In this document: one piece after another, positions 52,264 through 64,000 of the stretch
How positions within the stretch are numbered: the first letter of the stretch is position 1
Layout of the letters: every line of letters begins with the position of its first letter
Assembly: GCA_963817635.1 (NCBI GenBank)
Contig: CAWFPR010000028.1
Location: forward strand, 1 to 64,000
Length of the DNA stretch: 64,000 nucleotides
Direction: 5' to 3'
From: CAWFPR01 sp963817635
GTDB taxonomy: Bacteria > Acidobacteriota > Vicinamibacteria > Vicinamibacterales > 2-12-FULL-66-21
Made by a program: the position numbers and the translations under genes
Notes under the pieces: generated by a model
Database searches by the model: none
Seen by the model: the letters and a program-made list of their open reading frames with translations, nothing else
Told to the model about the DNA's origin: nothing

Positions 52264-53667
52264 TTAGGGTTTCTTTCCGGGCAGCCACTGCGGCCGGAAC
52301 GACGAGTTCGCGAGCCACAGGACCGGCTTCAACATCGAACGGATCGCGTCGGTCATGTGCGCGAAGTCGATGGTTCGCGTCTCGTCCGACGCGCGATGAT
52401 AGTCGGTGTGCAGGCCGAAGCTCGACACCGTCTGGGCGATCACGCCGCGGCGCGCGAGCTGGATGTTGTCGGACCGCTGGAAGAAATTCTGATCCGGGTG
52501 CGGGTCCGCGACGATCTTCGCGCCGCGTTTCGCCAGCGCCGGGCCGAGGTCACTGCGCTCGAAGCCGGTCAACCAGAGCGTGTGCGGCGGGACGGCCTTG
52601 TCGGCGCGGCCGATCATCTCGAACTCCAGGTTCGCCACGATCTGATCGAGCGGCACGGGCGGCGCGTCGATGAAGTGGCGGGCGCCGAAGCCCCCGGCCT
52701 CCTCACTGCCGAACCACGCGAAGATCACGGTTCGCTTCGGGCGCTTCCCCCTGGCCATTTGTTCCGCCAGTTCCAGCACCGCCACCGACCCTGACGCGTC
52801 ATCGTCTGCGCCATTGAAGATGGTGTCGCTGCCCGGCGACGAGGCGGCTCCGGCGGCCGCGCGGTTCCCCAGGTGGTCGAGGTGCGCCGTCAGGAGAATC
52901 ACCTGACGATCCGGCGCCGGCCCCCTGCCCGTCAGCTTGCCCATGGCATTCCACGTGTGGGCGAGCTGGGGCGGCTTCAGGTCCGCGTGGAGCGTCAGGA
53001 CGGTGCCGTCGGCAAGCCCCGCGAGCGCCGCATAGGTGTCCTTGTCGACAGCGATCGACGTGGGTCGCCCCGTCGAGGGCGCGGCGGCAACACCGACGAT
53101 CCGCGCGGGCAGAGTCAGCGGTCGGCCCGAGCCGGCCTGACGCCTCGTGCGCTGGGGCTCGGTCTCGAGCGTGATGACGAGAGCGGCCGCCGCCGTGGGC
53201 GGCGGGCCCGGAGGCGTTCCGGCCGCGCGGGTCGCCGGTGAACCGCCTTCCGGCAGGAGCACGACGGCACCGGACGTGGCGGCATCACTGCCGGCGAGCT
53301 TCTGCAGGGGACCGGACACCGTAGCGGCACTGAGCCCCTGCACCATCATCTCTTTGCCGTGTGTCACCGTCCCGCCGGGGAACGTCAGGGTCGGCGGCCC
53401 GGCCACCTCGGTGCGTTCGATTTGGACGTCCTGCACGTACCCGCCGCCGTCTCCCAGGGGCTCGATGCCCCAGCGGCGCAGTTGCGCGGCGATGTAGGTG
53501 GCGGCGAGCCACTCGTCGCGCGTGCCGCTGCCCCGTCCGTTGAGCGCGTCGCTCGCCAGGAACTCCATGTGACTGCGGACCGACGCATCCGAGATATCCC
53601 TGGCCTTCTGGGCGTAGGCTGATGAGGCGAGTGCCAGCGTGACGAACAGCGTGATGACTCGATGCAC
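52264..53667 (-). CDS. secreted M28-family zinc aminopeptidase with PA insert
   Basis: 467 residues. Signal peptide (ITLFVTLALASSAYAQ). The start SVRSHMEFLASDALNGRGSGTRDEWLAATYIAAQL is typical. A protease-associated insert covers about residues 110-235. Zinc ligands and catalytic acid are in LLTAHLDHLG, GADDDASGS, FGSEEAGG, EFEMIGR and LHTDYHRASDE. It releases N-terminal amino acids from periplasmic or extracellular peptides. It diverges from the Oar-like receptor with 146 bp between starts and converges on the membrane protein gene. Confidence 0.92.
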   Translation of the reverse strand: MHRVITLFVTLALASSAYAQKARDISDASVRSHMEFLASDALNGRGSGTRDEWLAATYIAAQLRRWGIEPLGDGGGYVQDVQIERTEVAGPPTLTFPGGTVTHGKEMMVQGLSAATVSGPLQKLAGSDAATSGAVVLLPEGGSPATRAAGTPPGPPPTAAAALVITLETEPQRTRRQAGSGRPLTLPARIVGVAAAPSTGRPTSIAVDKDTYAALAGLADGTVLTLHADLKPPQLAHTWNAMGKLTGRGPAPDRQVILLTAHLDHLGNRAAAGAASSPGSDTIFNGADDDASGSVAVLELAEQMARGKRPKRTVIFAWFGSEEAGGFGARHFIDAPPVPLDQIVANLEFEMIGRADKAVPPHTLWLTGFERSDLGPALAKRGAKIVADPHPDQNFFQRSDNIQLARRGVIAQTVSSFGLHTDYHRASDETRTIDFAHMTDAIRSMLKPVLWLANSSFRPQWLPGKKP

Positions 53668-53813
53668 CGGGGGATACTACCACCGGTATCCGGGCCGGAC
53701 GCCGGCCGGATGGGTTGGGTGCGCGGGGACTGGACCGGCCATGTATTATTGGGGACTTGCCTCCGGGCTGTCCTCGGTCCAGACGGCACGATTGAGCGTC
53801 TAAGCATCCAAAC

Positions 53814-56999
<3,186 letters not shown>

Positions 57000-57051
57000 C
57001 CTCAGCGTCCCGGCGGTACGCGCGCTCTTTCAGCGTGCCGGCGGCGCCCAG

Positions 57052-58362
57052 TCAGTTGCCGATCGCGAAGAGGTGCTTCTCGCCGCGAATGTAGATTCGC
57101 CCGTTGGCGATCGCGAGCGACGAATAGACCGGCTCATCGACGGAATTGGTGCGGACGATTGAATGGGTGGGACCCGCCTTGAGGAGGAACGTCTCCCCGT
57201 CTTCGCTCGTCATCGCGATCATGCCGTTGAACGCCACCGGCGATCCCATGAAGTGGGTCGGCACCGGCGGACGGCCGCCTTCGTACTTCACCGCGCCGGT
57301 CGCGGCCTCGAGGCACGTCACGACACCGTTGTCCGTCAGCAGGTACAGGTAGTCGCCGTACGCGATGTTCGAGAGCACGTACCCCGTGCCCTTGGCGTAT
57401 TCCCACGCGACGCGCGTCCCCTCCCCGGCCGCGCCCGGACGGATTGCGATGATCTTCTTCGCCGGAAAGCCTGCCGTTACGATCACCAGCCCCTTGCTGA
57501 TGAGCGGCGTGTGGATGGCATTGCTCTCGACGCCTTTCGTCCGCCACAGTTCCTTTCCCGTGGCCGGATCGTACGCCACGATCGCGGAACTGCCGTTGGT
57601 CACGAGCTCGGTATGGTCCCCCGCTGGCACGAGCACGGGCGTGCCCCAGCTGATTTCGACGTCGCGTTTCGTCTTCCAGACCTCCCGCCCCGTCTTCTTG
57701 TCGTACGCCACGACGACGGAATTGTCGCCGTTGTCTTCGTCGCGCTGGATGATCACCAGATTCTGGAAGAGCACGGGCGATGTGCCGGTGCCGAGGCCGA
57801 GCGTGGCGAAGTGCTCGACGACCTTCCAGGCCAGCTTGCCTGAAAAATCGTAGGCATAAAGGCCTTCCGGACCGAAGTACGCGTACACCATCTGCCCGTC
57901 GGTGGCCGCGGTCGGGCCCGCGAAGCTGCTGCGGCGATGGCGTGCGTCGTAGACCGTGCCCTCGTAAGCGACCCGCTCCCAGACCTGCCGGCCCGTCTTC
58001 GCGTCGAGCGCGATGACCTGCAGCGTCTGCTTCCGGTCGGCCGACACGCTGTCGGGATGCACGAACGGCTGGCCGCCCTGCGTGTGCGCAACGGCCTTGG
58101 CGCCCGGGACCACCTCGCCCTCGATCGCGGCGGTCAGGAAGATGCGGTCGCCCCACACGATCGGCGAGGAGTGCCCGCTCGGCAGTTCCGTCTTCCACGC
58201 AATGTTCCTGTCGGGCGCCCACTCGAGCGGCAACTGCGTCTCGTTCGAGATGCCCTGCCCGCCAGGCCCGCGCCACTGCGGCCAGTTCTCGGCGGAGACG
58301 CCCGTGCCAACGGCGAGCATGACAGCGGCGCTCGCGACGGCGAAACGATGGGTGCGGGTCAT
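57052..58362 (-). CDS. secreted PQQ-type beta-propeller protein
   Basis: 436 residues from ATG at 58362 (AAGGAG 11 bases upstream). Signal peptide (FAVASAAVMLAVGTGVSA), then WPQWRGPGGQGISNET, the opening of this secreted BamB-like group. Blade motifs recur: IALDAKTGRQVWER, VAYDKKTGREVWKTK, VAYDPATGKELWRTK and CLEAATGAVKYEG. No quinoprotein dehydrogenase catalytic Asp/Glu motif is evident, so it is probably a non-enzymatic propeller. It converges on the Oar-like gene. Confidence 0.88.
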   Translation of the reverse strand: MTRTHRFAVASAAVMLAVGTGVSAENWPQWRGPGGQGISNETQLPLEWAPDRNIAWKTELPSGHSSPIVWGDRIFLTAAIEGEVVPGAKAVAHTQGGQPFVHPDSVSADRKQTLQVIALDAKTGRQVWERVAYEGTVYDARHRRSSFAGPTAATDGQMVYAYFGPEGLYAYDFSGKLAWKVVEHFATLGLGTGTSPVLFQNLVIIQRDEDNGDNSVVVAYDKKTGREVWKTKRDVEISWGTPVLVPAGDHTELVTNGSSAIVAYDPATGKELWRTKGVESNAIHTPLISKGLVIVTAGFPAKKIIAIRPGAAGEGTRVAWEYAKGTGYVLSNIAYGDYLYLLTDNGVVTCLEAATGAVKYEGGRPPVPTHFMGSPVAFNGMIAMTSEDGETFLLKAGPTHSIVRTNSVDEPVYSSLAIANGRIYIRGEKHLFAIGN

Positions 58363-58548
58363 GCGGTGTGAGACTCCTTGCATGGTTGACGACGGGCGAC
58401 AGCCCGGATTATATGCCGCGCCCGCCGCGTCCCGGCCCGGCAAGGTACAAGCTGCGGGACCGATGGGCCTGGCCGCGACCGCGGAGCCACTTTTCGCGTC
58501 TGAACGGCTTGAGTGTGCGGCGCGTCCGACCTATCCTGTATGGCACTT

Positions 58549-60781
58549 ATGAAAGCCCACCTTAGCCGCTACCTCGTCCTCTGGCTCCTCGTTGCGCTGC
58601 TGGTTCCCGCCGCCGCCATCGTGCGCGGCGCCGACTGGCCGGATTGGCGCGGGCCCCGGCGGACCGGCGTGTCCGCCGACACAGATCTGGTCTCGACGTG
58701 GTCGCCCGCCGGCGAAAACCTGGCGTGGCGCATTCCGTACGGCGGGCGCTCAGGCCCCGTGGTGTTTGGCGATCACCTGTACCTGCAGAATACCTCCGGC
58801 TCCGGCGCCATGGAGCAGGAACGGGTCATGTGCTTCAACGCCGACACGGGCCGGTTGATCTGGGAACACCGCTATAACATGTTCGCGAGCGACGTGCCGG
58901 CGCACCGCCTCGCCTGGTCTTCGCCGGTCGTGGATCCGGCCACGGGCAACGTCTTCGCGATCAGCGGCGGCGGCGTGGCGATGTCGCTCTCGAAGGACGG
59001 GAAGCTGCTGTGGGAGCGCTCGCTCAACGAAGAGCTGGGGATGTGGACGACCCACGGCGGCCGCATGTCCACGCCGATCGTCGACGGCGATCAGGTCATC
59101 GTGAGCGGCCTCACCTTCGGCTGGGGCCAGACCGCCGGCCCCGCGCACCGCTTCATCTCCTTCGACAAGTCCAACGGCCAGATTCTCTGGGTGAGCGCGC
59201 CGGAAGGGCGGCCGACCGACACCATCTACGCGAACCCGTACGTCACTGTCATCGATGGCACGCGCCTGTTCATCACCGGCGGCAGCGACGGCGCGATGCT
59301 CGGCGCTCAAGATCGCTACCGGCGAACGGGTATGGAGCTGGCCCGTGAGCAAGCGCGGCCTGAACACGTCCGCGCTCATGGTGGGGCCTGACGTCATCGT
59401 CACGCACAGCGAGGAAAACGTCAGTTCGAGTGAAATGGGGATGGTCGCGGCGCTTCCGGCCAACCTCCATGGCGCGCTGACCGACAAGGACGCGCGCTGG
59501 ATCGTGCGCGACATCCAGGCCGGGTACGCGTCGCCCGTCTCGGACGGCGAACGCATCTACATCGTCGACAACGGCGGCGTCCTGCTGGCGCTGAACGTGA
59601 AGGACGGGTCGCTGGCGTGGCGCAAGAACCTCGGCACGGTCCAGAAGTCGTCGCCGGTGCTGGCCGACGGCAAGATGTACGTCGGCACGGAGAGCGGGAA
59701 GTTCTACGTGCTGAAGGTGGGGGCCGCCGGCGCGGAGATCGTGGACGAAGACGAACTGCCGCCGAGCAGCGACGGCGAGCCGGAGCACATCATCGCGTCG
59801 CCGGCGGTGGCGCGCGGCCGCGTCTACCTCACGTCGATGGACGCCACCTACGCGATCGGCCCGAAGACGACGCCCGCGTCAGCATCGACGTCCACGCCGA
59901 TGGCGGCGCCGTCGCCAGCCACGTCGAACGCTCCGGCGGCAACGATCCTCGTGACGCCGACGCAGGTGGTGCTGAAACCCGGCGAATCGGTGAAGCTGAC
60001 GATCCGGGCGTTCGACGAACACGGCGTGGCGCTCGCGACTCCGCCTCAGGCCACGTGGACGCTCGAAGGCCTGAAGGGCACGCTCGCCAACGGCACCTTC
60101 ACCGCCGATGCGGCGAACGTGGCACAGGCCGGGGTGGTCAAGGCCACCGCCGGCGCCGTCAGCGGCGCGGCGGGCATCCGCGTCTTTCCGCCGCTGCCGT
60201 GGTCGTGGAACTTCGACACGGCCGCCAACGTGCCTGCCGAGTGGGTCAACACGACGGGCAAGTTCACCATCAAGGAGGTGGACGGCAACAAGGCGCTCGC
60301 GAAGCTGACGGAAAACCCGTTCGCGTTCGCGAAACGGTGCCGCCCGTTCTTCAGCGGGCCGGACCTGAGCGACTACACGATCGAAGCGGACGTGCGCCAG
60401 ATCGAGAAGCGCCGCCAGCGCGGCGACGTCGGCGTCGTGGCGCAGCGCTACGAGATGGTGCTCTTCGGCAACCATCAGCGGCTCGAATTGCAGCCGTGGC
60501 AGCCCGAAGTGCAGCGCACCGTGCGGGTGGATTTCCCGTGGAAGACCGACACGTGGTACACGATGAAGCTGGAAGTGCAGGGGATGGGTGAGGGGAAGGT
60601 CCGCGCCCGGGGCAAGGTCTGGGAACAAGGACAACCGGAACCCACAGCCTGGACGATCGAGCGCATCGATCCGATCGGCAGCGTGAAGGGCGCGCCGGGC
60701 CTGTACGCGGACGCGCCCTCGCAGCCGGGCGGCGGCTCGGACATCTATTACGACAACATCAAGGTCTACAAGAACAAATAG
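58549..60781 (+). CDS. PQQ-type propeller with C-terminal Ig and lectin-like domains, frameshifted
   Basis: 743 residues after removing one G at about 59308 (giving DGAMLALKIATGERVW). Signal region (LVLWLLVALLVPAAAIVRGA), then WPDWRGPRRTGVSADTDL. Propeller blades include CFNADTGRLIWEH, SFDKSNGQILWVS and ALNVKDGSLAWRK. The C-terminus adds an Ig-like domain (ILVTPTQVVLKPGESVKLTI) and a concanavalin-like domain (WNFDTAANVPAEWVN to SDIYYDNIKVYK). It is two bases upstream of the next propeller gene. Confidence 0.85.
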
Positions 60782-60783
60782 CC

Positions 60784-62208
60784 ATGCTGAAACAGATCAC
60801 CGTCGCCGTCGTCACCATTGCCGCGGCCGGCAGCCTCGTCGCGAAATCCGATCCCGGCAGCGGCGACTGGCCGATGTGGGGCGGCACGCCGGATCGGAAC
60901 ATGGTGTCCGAGATGAAGGGGCTGCCGACGAGCTGGGACGTCAAGACGAAGAAGAACGTGAAGTGGGTCGCCGAGCTCGGCTCGCAGGCCTACGGCAACC
61001 CGGTGGTTGCCGGCGGCTATGTCTTCGTCGGCACCAACAACGAGGCACCGCGCGATCCGGAGGTCAAGGGAGACAAGGGGATCCTCATGGCCTTCCGCGA
61101 GTCGGACGGCGAGTTCATGTGGCAGGCGGTGCACGACAAGCTTGCCGCCGGCCGCGCCAACGACTGGCCCTACCAGGGAATCTGCTCGTCGCCGCTCGTC
61201 GAGGACGGGGTCGTCTATTACATGTCGAACCGCGGCGAGCTGATGGCCGTGGACCTCGACGGGTTCCGCGACGGCACGAACGACGGGCTCGTGAAGGACG
61301 AGAAGGCCACGAAGCCGACCGACGTGGACGTGATCTGGCGGCTCGACATGATGGAGGAGCTCGGCGTGCAGCAGCACAACATGGCGAACGCGTCGCCGGT
61401 CGTCTACGGAGATCTGATCTTCGTCAACACGTCGAACGGCCAGGATGAGAGCCACGTGAACATCCCGTCGCCCAAAGCGCCCGCGATCATCGCGGTCAAC
61501 AAGAGGACGGGGAAGGTCGTGTGGGAGGATGCCACCCCAGGCGAGAAGATCCTGCACGGGCAGTGGTCGTCGCCGTCGATCGGCAAGGTCGGCGACACCG
61601 TGCAGGTCGCCGTCGGTCAGGGAGACGGCTGGGTGCGCGGGTTCGAGGCGCTCACCGGGAAGAAGCTGTGGGAGTTCGATCTCAACCCCAAGGACTCGGT
61701 GTGGCCGAAGACGCGCAACGAGGTGATCAGCACGCCGGTGTTCCACGACGGCGTCGTGTATATCGCCAACGGCCAGGACCCGGAGCATGGTGAAGGCGTC
61801 GGGCATCTCTACGCGATCGATCCGAGCAAGCGCGGCGACATCACCGAGACGGGCCGCATCTGGCACTACGACAAGATCCGCCGCTCCATCTCGACCGCGT
61901 CGGTCTACAACGGCATCCTGTTCTATCCGGACTTTTCCGGGTTCCTGCACGCGCTGGACGCCAAGACCGGCAAGCCCTTCTGGACGCACGACATGTTCGC
62001 GGCGATCTGGGGCTCACCGATGGTCATCGACGGCAAGGTCTACCTCGGCGACGAGGACGGGGACGTCACGGTGCTCGCGGCCGACCGGACGCTGAAGGTG
62101 ATCGCCGAGAGCAACATGGGCAGCTCCGTCTATTCGACCCCCGTGCCCGCCAACGGCACGCTGTTCATCGTCAACCGGAACGAACTGTTCGCGCTTGCGG
62201 ACAAATAG
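60784..62208 (+). CDS. secreted PQQ-type beta-propeller protein
   Basis: 474 residues. Signal (ITVAVVTIAAAGSLVA), then DWPMWGGTPDRNMVSEMKGLP, a second opening type of this group. Blades: LMAFRESDGEFMWQAV, IAVNKRTGKVVWEDA, FEALTGKKLWEFD and ALDAKTGKPFWTHD. NPVVAGGYVFVGTNNEAPRD and HGQWSSPSIGKV are conserved. It is translated from the same message as the preceding propeller gene (gap of two bases). Confidence 0.9.
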   Translation: MLKQITVAVVTIAAAGSLVAKSDPGSGDWPMWGGTPDRNMVSEMKGLPTSWDVKTKKNVKWVAELGSQAYGNPVVAGGYVFVGTNNEAPRDPEVKGDKGILMAFRESDGEFMWQAVHDKLAAGRANDWPYQGICSSPLVEDGVVYYMSNRGELMAVDLDGFRDGTNDGLVKDEKATKPTDVDVIWRLDMMEELGVQQHNMANASPVVYGDLIFVNTSNGQDESHVNIPSPKAPAIIAVNKRTGKVVWEDATPGEKILHGQWSSPSIGKVGDTVQVAVGQGDGWVRGFEALTGKKLWEFDLNPKDSVWPKTRNEVISTPVFHDGVVYIANGQDPEHGEGVGHLYAIDPSKRGDITETGRIWHYDKIRRSISTASVYNGILFYPDFSGFLHALDAKTGKPFWTHDMFAAIWGSPMVIDGKVYLGDEDGDVTVLAADRTLKVIAESNMGSSVYSTPVPANGTLFIVNRNELFALADK

Positions 62209-62259
62209 CGCCGCACTCGGCTCGCGCGAACGAGCCGGCAGGCGACCGTGCGCCCAGTC

Positions 62260-63369
62260 ATGAAACGATTCGTGTTTTCTGCCGCCGCCGCGCTGCTGGC
62301 GTTCGTCAGCGTCTCGGCGCAGGCGCCGGCGGATCGCTGGGTGCAGTTCCGCGGATCGGCGACCCTGAAGGGCACGACCGCGGCGACGCTGCCGCCAACG
62401 CTGCAGGTGCGGTGGACCTACGACGCCGGCGACGCGATCGAGTCGTCCGCGGCGATTGCCGACGGCGTAGTGTACGTGGGCTCGGGCAACGGCGAACTCC
62501 ACGCCATCAACCTGGCCGACGGCACGCTGAAGTGGAAGTACAGGGCGTCACCGGACGGCATCGGCGAATCGTCTCCCGCGATTGCCGGCGGGCTGGTGTA
62601 CGTCGGCGACCTGGCCGGCGTCGTCCACGCGGTGGATGCCGCGACCGGCAAGGCGGTCTGGACCTTCACGACCGGCGCCGAAGTCAAGTCGTCGCCCGTC
62701 GTCGTGGGCGACCGGGTGCTGGTCGGATCCTACGACACGAACCTCTACGCGCTCGGCGCCAGAGACGGCAAGCTTGTCTGGAAGGTGCAGACCAAAGGCT
62801 ACGTCCACGCGACGCCGGCGGTGGCCGACGGCGTGGCCTACGTGACGGGGTGTGACGAAATCCTGCACGCGATTCGCGTGGCGGACGGCAAGGAGATCTT
62901 CGGGCTGTCGTCGGGCGCCTACACGGGCGCGTCGCCAGCGATTCTCGACGGGAAGGCGTACTACGGGACGTACGAGAACGAAGTGCTCGGCGTCGACCTG
63001 AAGACGCACCGCATCCTCTGGACCTACAAGCACCCGACGCGCAATTTCCCGTTCTACTCGTCCGCGGCGCTCGCCGACGGGCGCGTGTACGTCGGCGGAC
63101 GCGACAAGATGGTGCACGCCATCGACGCGCGGACCGGCAAGGCGGCGTGGACTTTCATGACGCGCGCCAGGGTCGATTCATCTCCGGCGCTTGCCGGGGG
63201 GCGGCTCTACGTCGGATCGAACGACGGCAAGCTGTACGTGCTCGACACCGCCACCGGCAAGAGCGTGCAGGAGTTCGAAGCCGGCGGTCCAATCAACACG
63301 TCGCCCGCCATCGCCGCGGGCCGCCTGGTCTTCGGGACGGTGGACGGCAAGCTGTTCTGTCTCGGGTAG
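62260..63369 (+). CDS. secreted PQQ-type beta-propeller protein, BamB-like
   Basis: 369 residues from ATG at 62260 (preferred over an in-frame GTG at 62248). Signal (FSAAAALLAFVSVSAQ), then WVQFRGSATLKGTTAATLPP. Seven or eight regular blades: LHAINLADGTLKWKY, VHAVDAATGKAVWTF, LYALGARDGKLVWKV, LHAIRVADGKEIFGL, LGVDLKTHRILWTY, VHAIDARTGKAAWTF and LYVLDTATGKSVQEF. It is 51 bp after the previous gene and probably in the same operon. Confidence 0.9.
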   Translation: MKRFVFSAAAALLAFVSVSAQAPADRWVQFRGSATLKGTTAATLPPTLQVRWTYDAGDAIESSAAIADGVVYVGSGNGELHAINLADGTLKWKYRASPDGIGESSPAIAGGLVYVGDLAGVVHAVDAATGKAVWTFTTGAEVKSSPVVVGDRVLVGSYDTNLYALGARDGKLVWKVQTKGYVHATPAVADGVAYVTGCDEILHAIRVADGKEIFGLSSGAYTGASPAILDGKAYYGTYENEVLGVDLKTHRILWTYKHPTRNFPFYSSAALADGRVYVGGRDKMVHAIDARTGKAAWTFMTRARVDSSPALAGGRLYVGSNDGKLYVLDTATGKSVQEFEAGGPINTSPAIAAGRLVFGTVDGKLFCLG

Positions 63370-63418
63370 AATTGCCCTGGGTCGGTCCCTGACGGCCGAC
63401 ACTCGTGAGGGAGATTCC

Positions 63419-64000
63419 ATGTCCAAGTTCGCTGTCTTCTGCCTGGTCGTGCTCGGACTCTCCGCCTGCACCGCTGAAGCGCCATCGAATCCTCCGCCGT
63501 CGGAGGCGCAACCGGTCTACAAGCCGGCGTACCTCGACTACCGGGGCAAGCCGGACGCGCTGGCCGGCGGGGTCCGCATGATCCCGATCACGACTCCCGC
63601 CGGGTCCTTCAAGGTGTGGACCAAGCGCATCGGGAACAACCCGCGGATCAAAGTGCTGCTGCTTCACGGCGGGCCGGGCGTCACGCACGAGTACTTCGAG
63701 GCGTTCGACAGCTACCTGCCGCTCGAGGGCATCGAGTACTACTACTACGACCAGCTCGGGTCGTACTACAGCGACCAGCCCGAGATGTCGGACGCGATGC
63801 TCGCGCTGCCGCGCTTCGTGGACGAAGTCGAACAGGTGCGGCAGGCGCTGGGACTGGACAAGGACAACTTCTACCTGCTCGGCCAGTCCTGGGGCGGCCT
63901 GCTCGCCATCGAATACGCGCTGAAGCATCAGGACCATCTGAAGGGGCTCATCATCTCGAACATGATGGCGAGCATCCCGCAGTACAACGACTACGCCGCG
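63419..64000 (+). CDS. proline iminopeptidase-family alpha/beta hydrolase lipoprotein (3' end beyond window)
   Basis: 194 codons are visible from ATG at 63419 (GAGGGAGA upstream). The N-terminus ends in a lipobox (VLGLSAC). VLLLHGGPGVTHEYF is the oxyanion-hole motif of S33 peptidases and LLGQSWGGLLAIEYAL the nucleophile elbow; YYYYDQLGSYYSDQP resembles the family's DQRGxGxS. The acid and His are beyond the edge. It removes N-terminal proline, probably at the cell envelope, because of the lipid anchor. Confidence 0.88.
   Translation, partial: MSKFAVFCLVVLGLSACTAEAPSNPPPSEAQPVYKPAYLDYRGKPDALAGGVRMIPITTPAGSFKVWTKRIGNNPRIKVLLLHGGPGVTHEYFEAFDSYLPLEGIEYYYYDQLGSYYSDQPEMSDAMLALPRFVDEVEQVRQALGLDKDNFYLLGQSWGGLLAIEYALKHQDHLKGLIISNMMASIPQYNDYAA

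Noticed and set aside
58549..63369. PQQ-dependent alcohol dehydrogenases
   Set aside because: Propeller blades are clear, but no heme-binding CxxCH and no recognisable catalytic Asp/Glu motif of quinoprotein dehydrogenases was found.

Overview
Organism. The window is GC-rich and densely packed with genes. It encodes an Acidobacteria-type VWFA-related secreted protein, Oar-like and BtuB-like TonB receptors with carboxypeptidase-regulatory N-termini, glycine/proline-rich TonB-family proteins, four secreted PQQ-type beta-propeller proteins and an MSHA-like secretin/ATPase/TPR cluster. Together these suggest an Acidobacteriota genome of the Vicinamibacterales/Luteitalea type. That placement rests on gene content alone. 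No rRNA or tRNA gene was recognised. Layout. 1-6.8 kb (minus strand): secretin, ExeA/MshM-like ATPase and TPR protein, then acetyl-CoA synthetase and a PilM/MshI-like gene running off the left edge. 7.0-10.2 kb: small membrane protein, inositol-phosphate synthase, methyltransferase, SDR. 10.4-13.6 kb (plus): HTH protein, TonB-family protein, two-helix membrane protein, VWA protein. 13.7-22.8 kb: ZIP transporter, BON protein, carboxypeptidase-regulatory protein, a lipoprotein, DNA polymerase I, a small helical-repeat protein and poly(A)-polymerase/CCA-type nucleotidyltransferase. 23-32.4 kb is the accessory region: RibD-like reductase, an ArsR-AHSA1-hydrolase operon with a palindromic operator over the start codon, decayed BrnT/BrnA and serine-hydrolase remnants, a large membrane protein, and an integron (integrase, palindrome-rich candidate attI, one three-gene cassette with a BrnT-type toxin-antitoxin pair, and an attC site). 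32.4-37.1 kb: fatty-acid desaturase, two-component system and TonB receptor. 37.2-40.9 kb: DUF1015-serA-serC serine operon. 41-47 kb: M23 peptidase, then an isocitrate/isopropylmalate-type dehydrogenase, a class III CoA-transferase and a two-subunit aconitase-family hydratase. 47-52.2 kb: TonB-like TPR protein, PEGA pseudokinase, second large membrane protein. 52.3-64 kb: M28 peptidase, Oar-like receptor, four PQQ-propeller genes and a truncated proline iminopeptidase. Sequence quality. Twelve genes that otherwise align end to end are broken by single-base frameshifts, 15 in all, and 13 of these need one base removed. Six occur where GTACT appears as GGTACT. A context-dependent consensus error is the likeliest explanation, so these genes are annotated as full-span frameshifted CDSs. 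Most notable finding. The integron at 29.6-32.0 kb has its integrase in the same orientation as its cassette, an uncommon arrangement, with six GGATACGCGC half-sites between the integrase and the cassette boundary.
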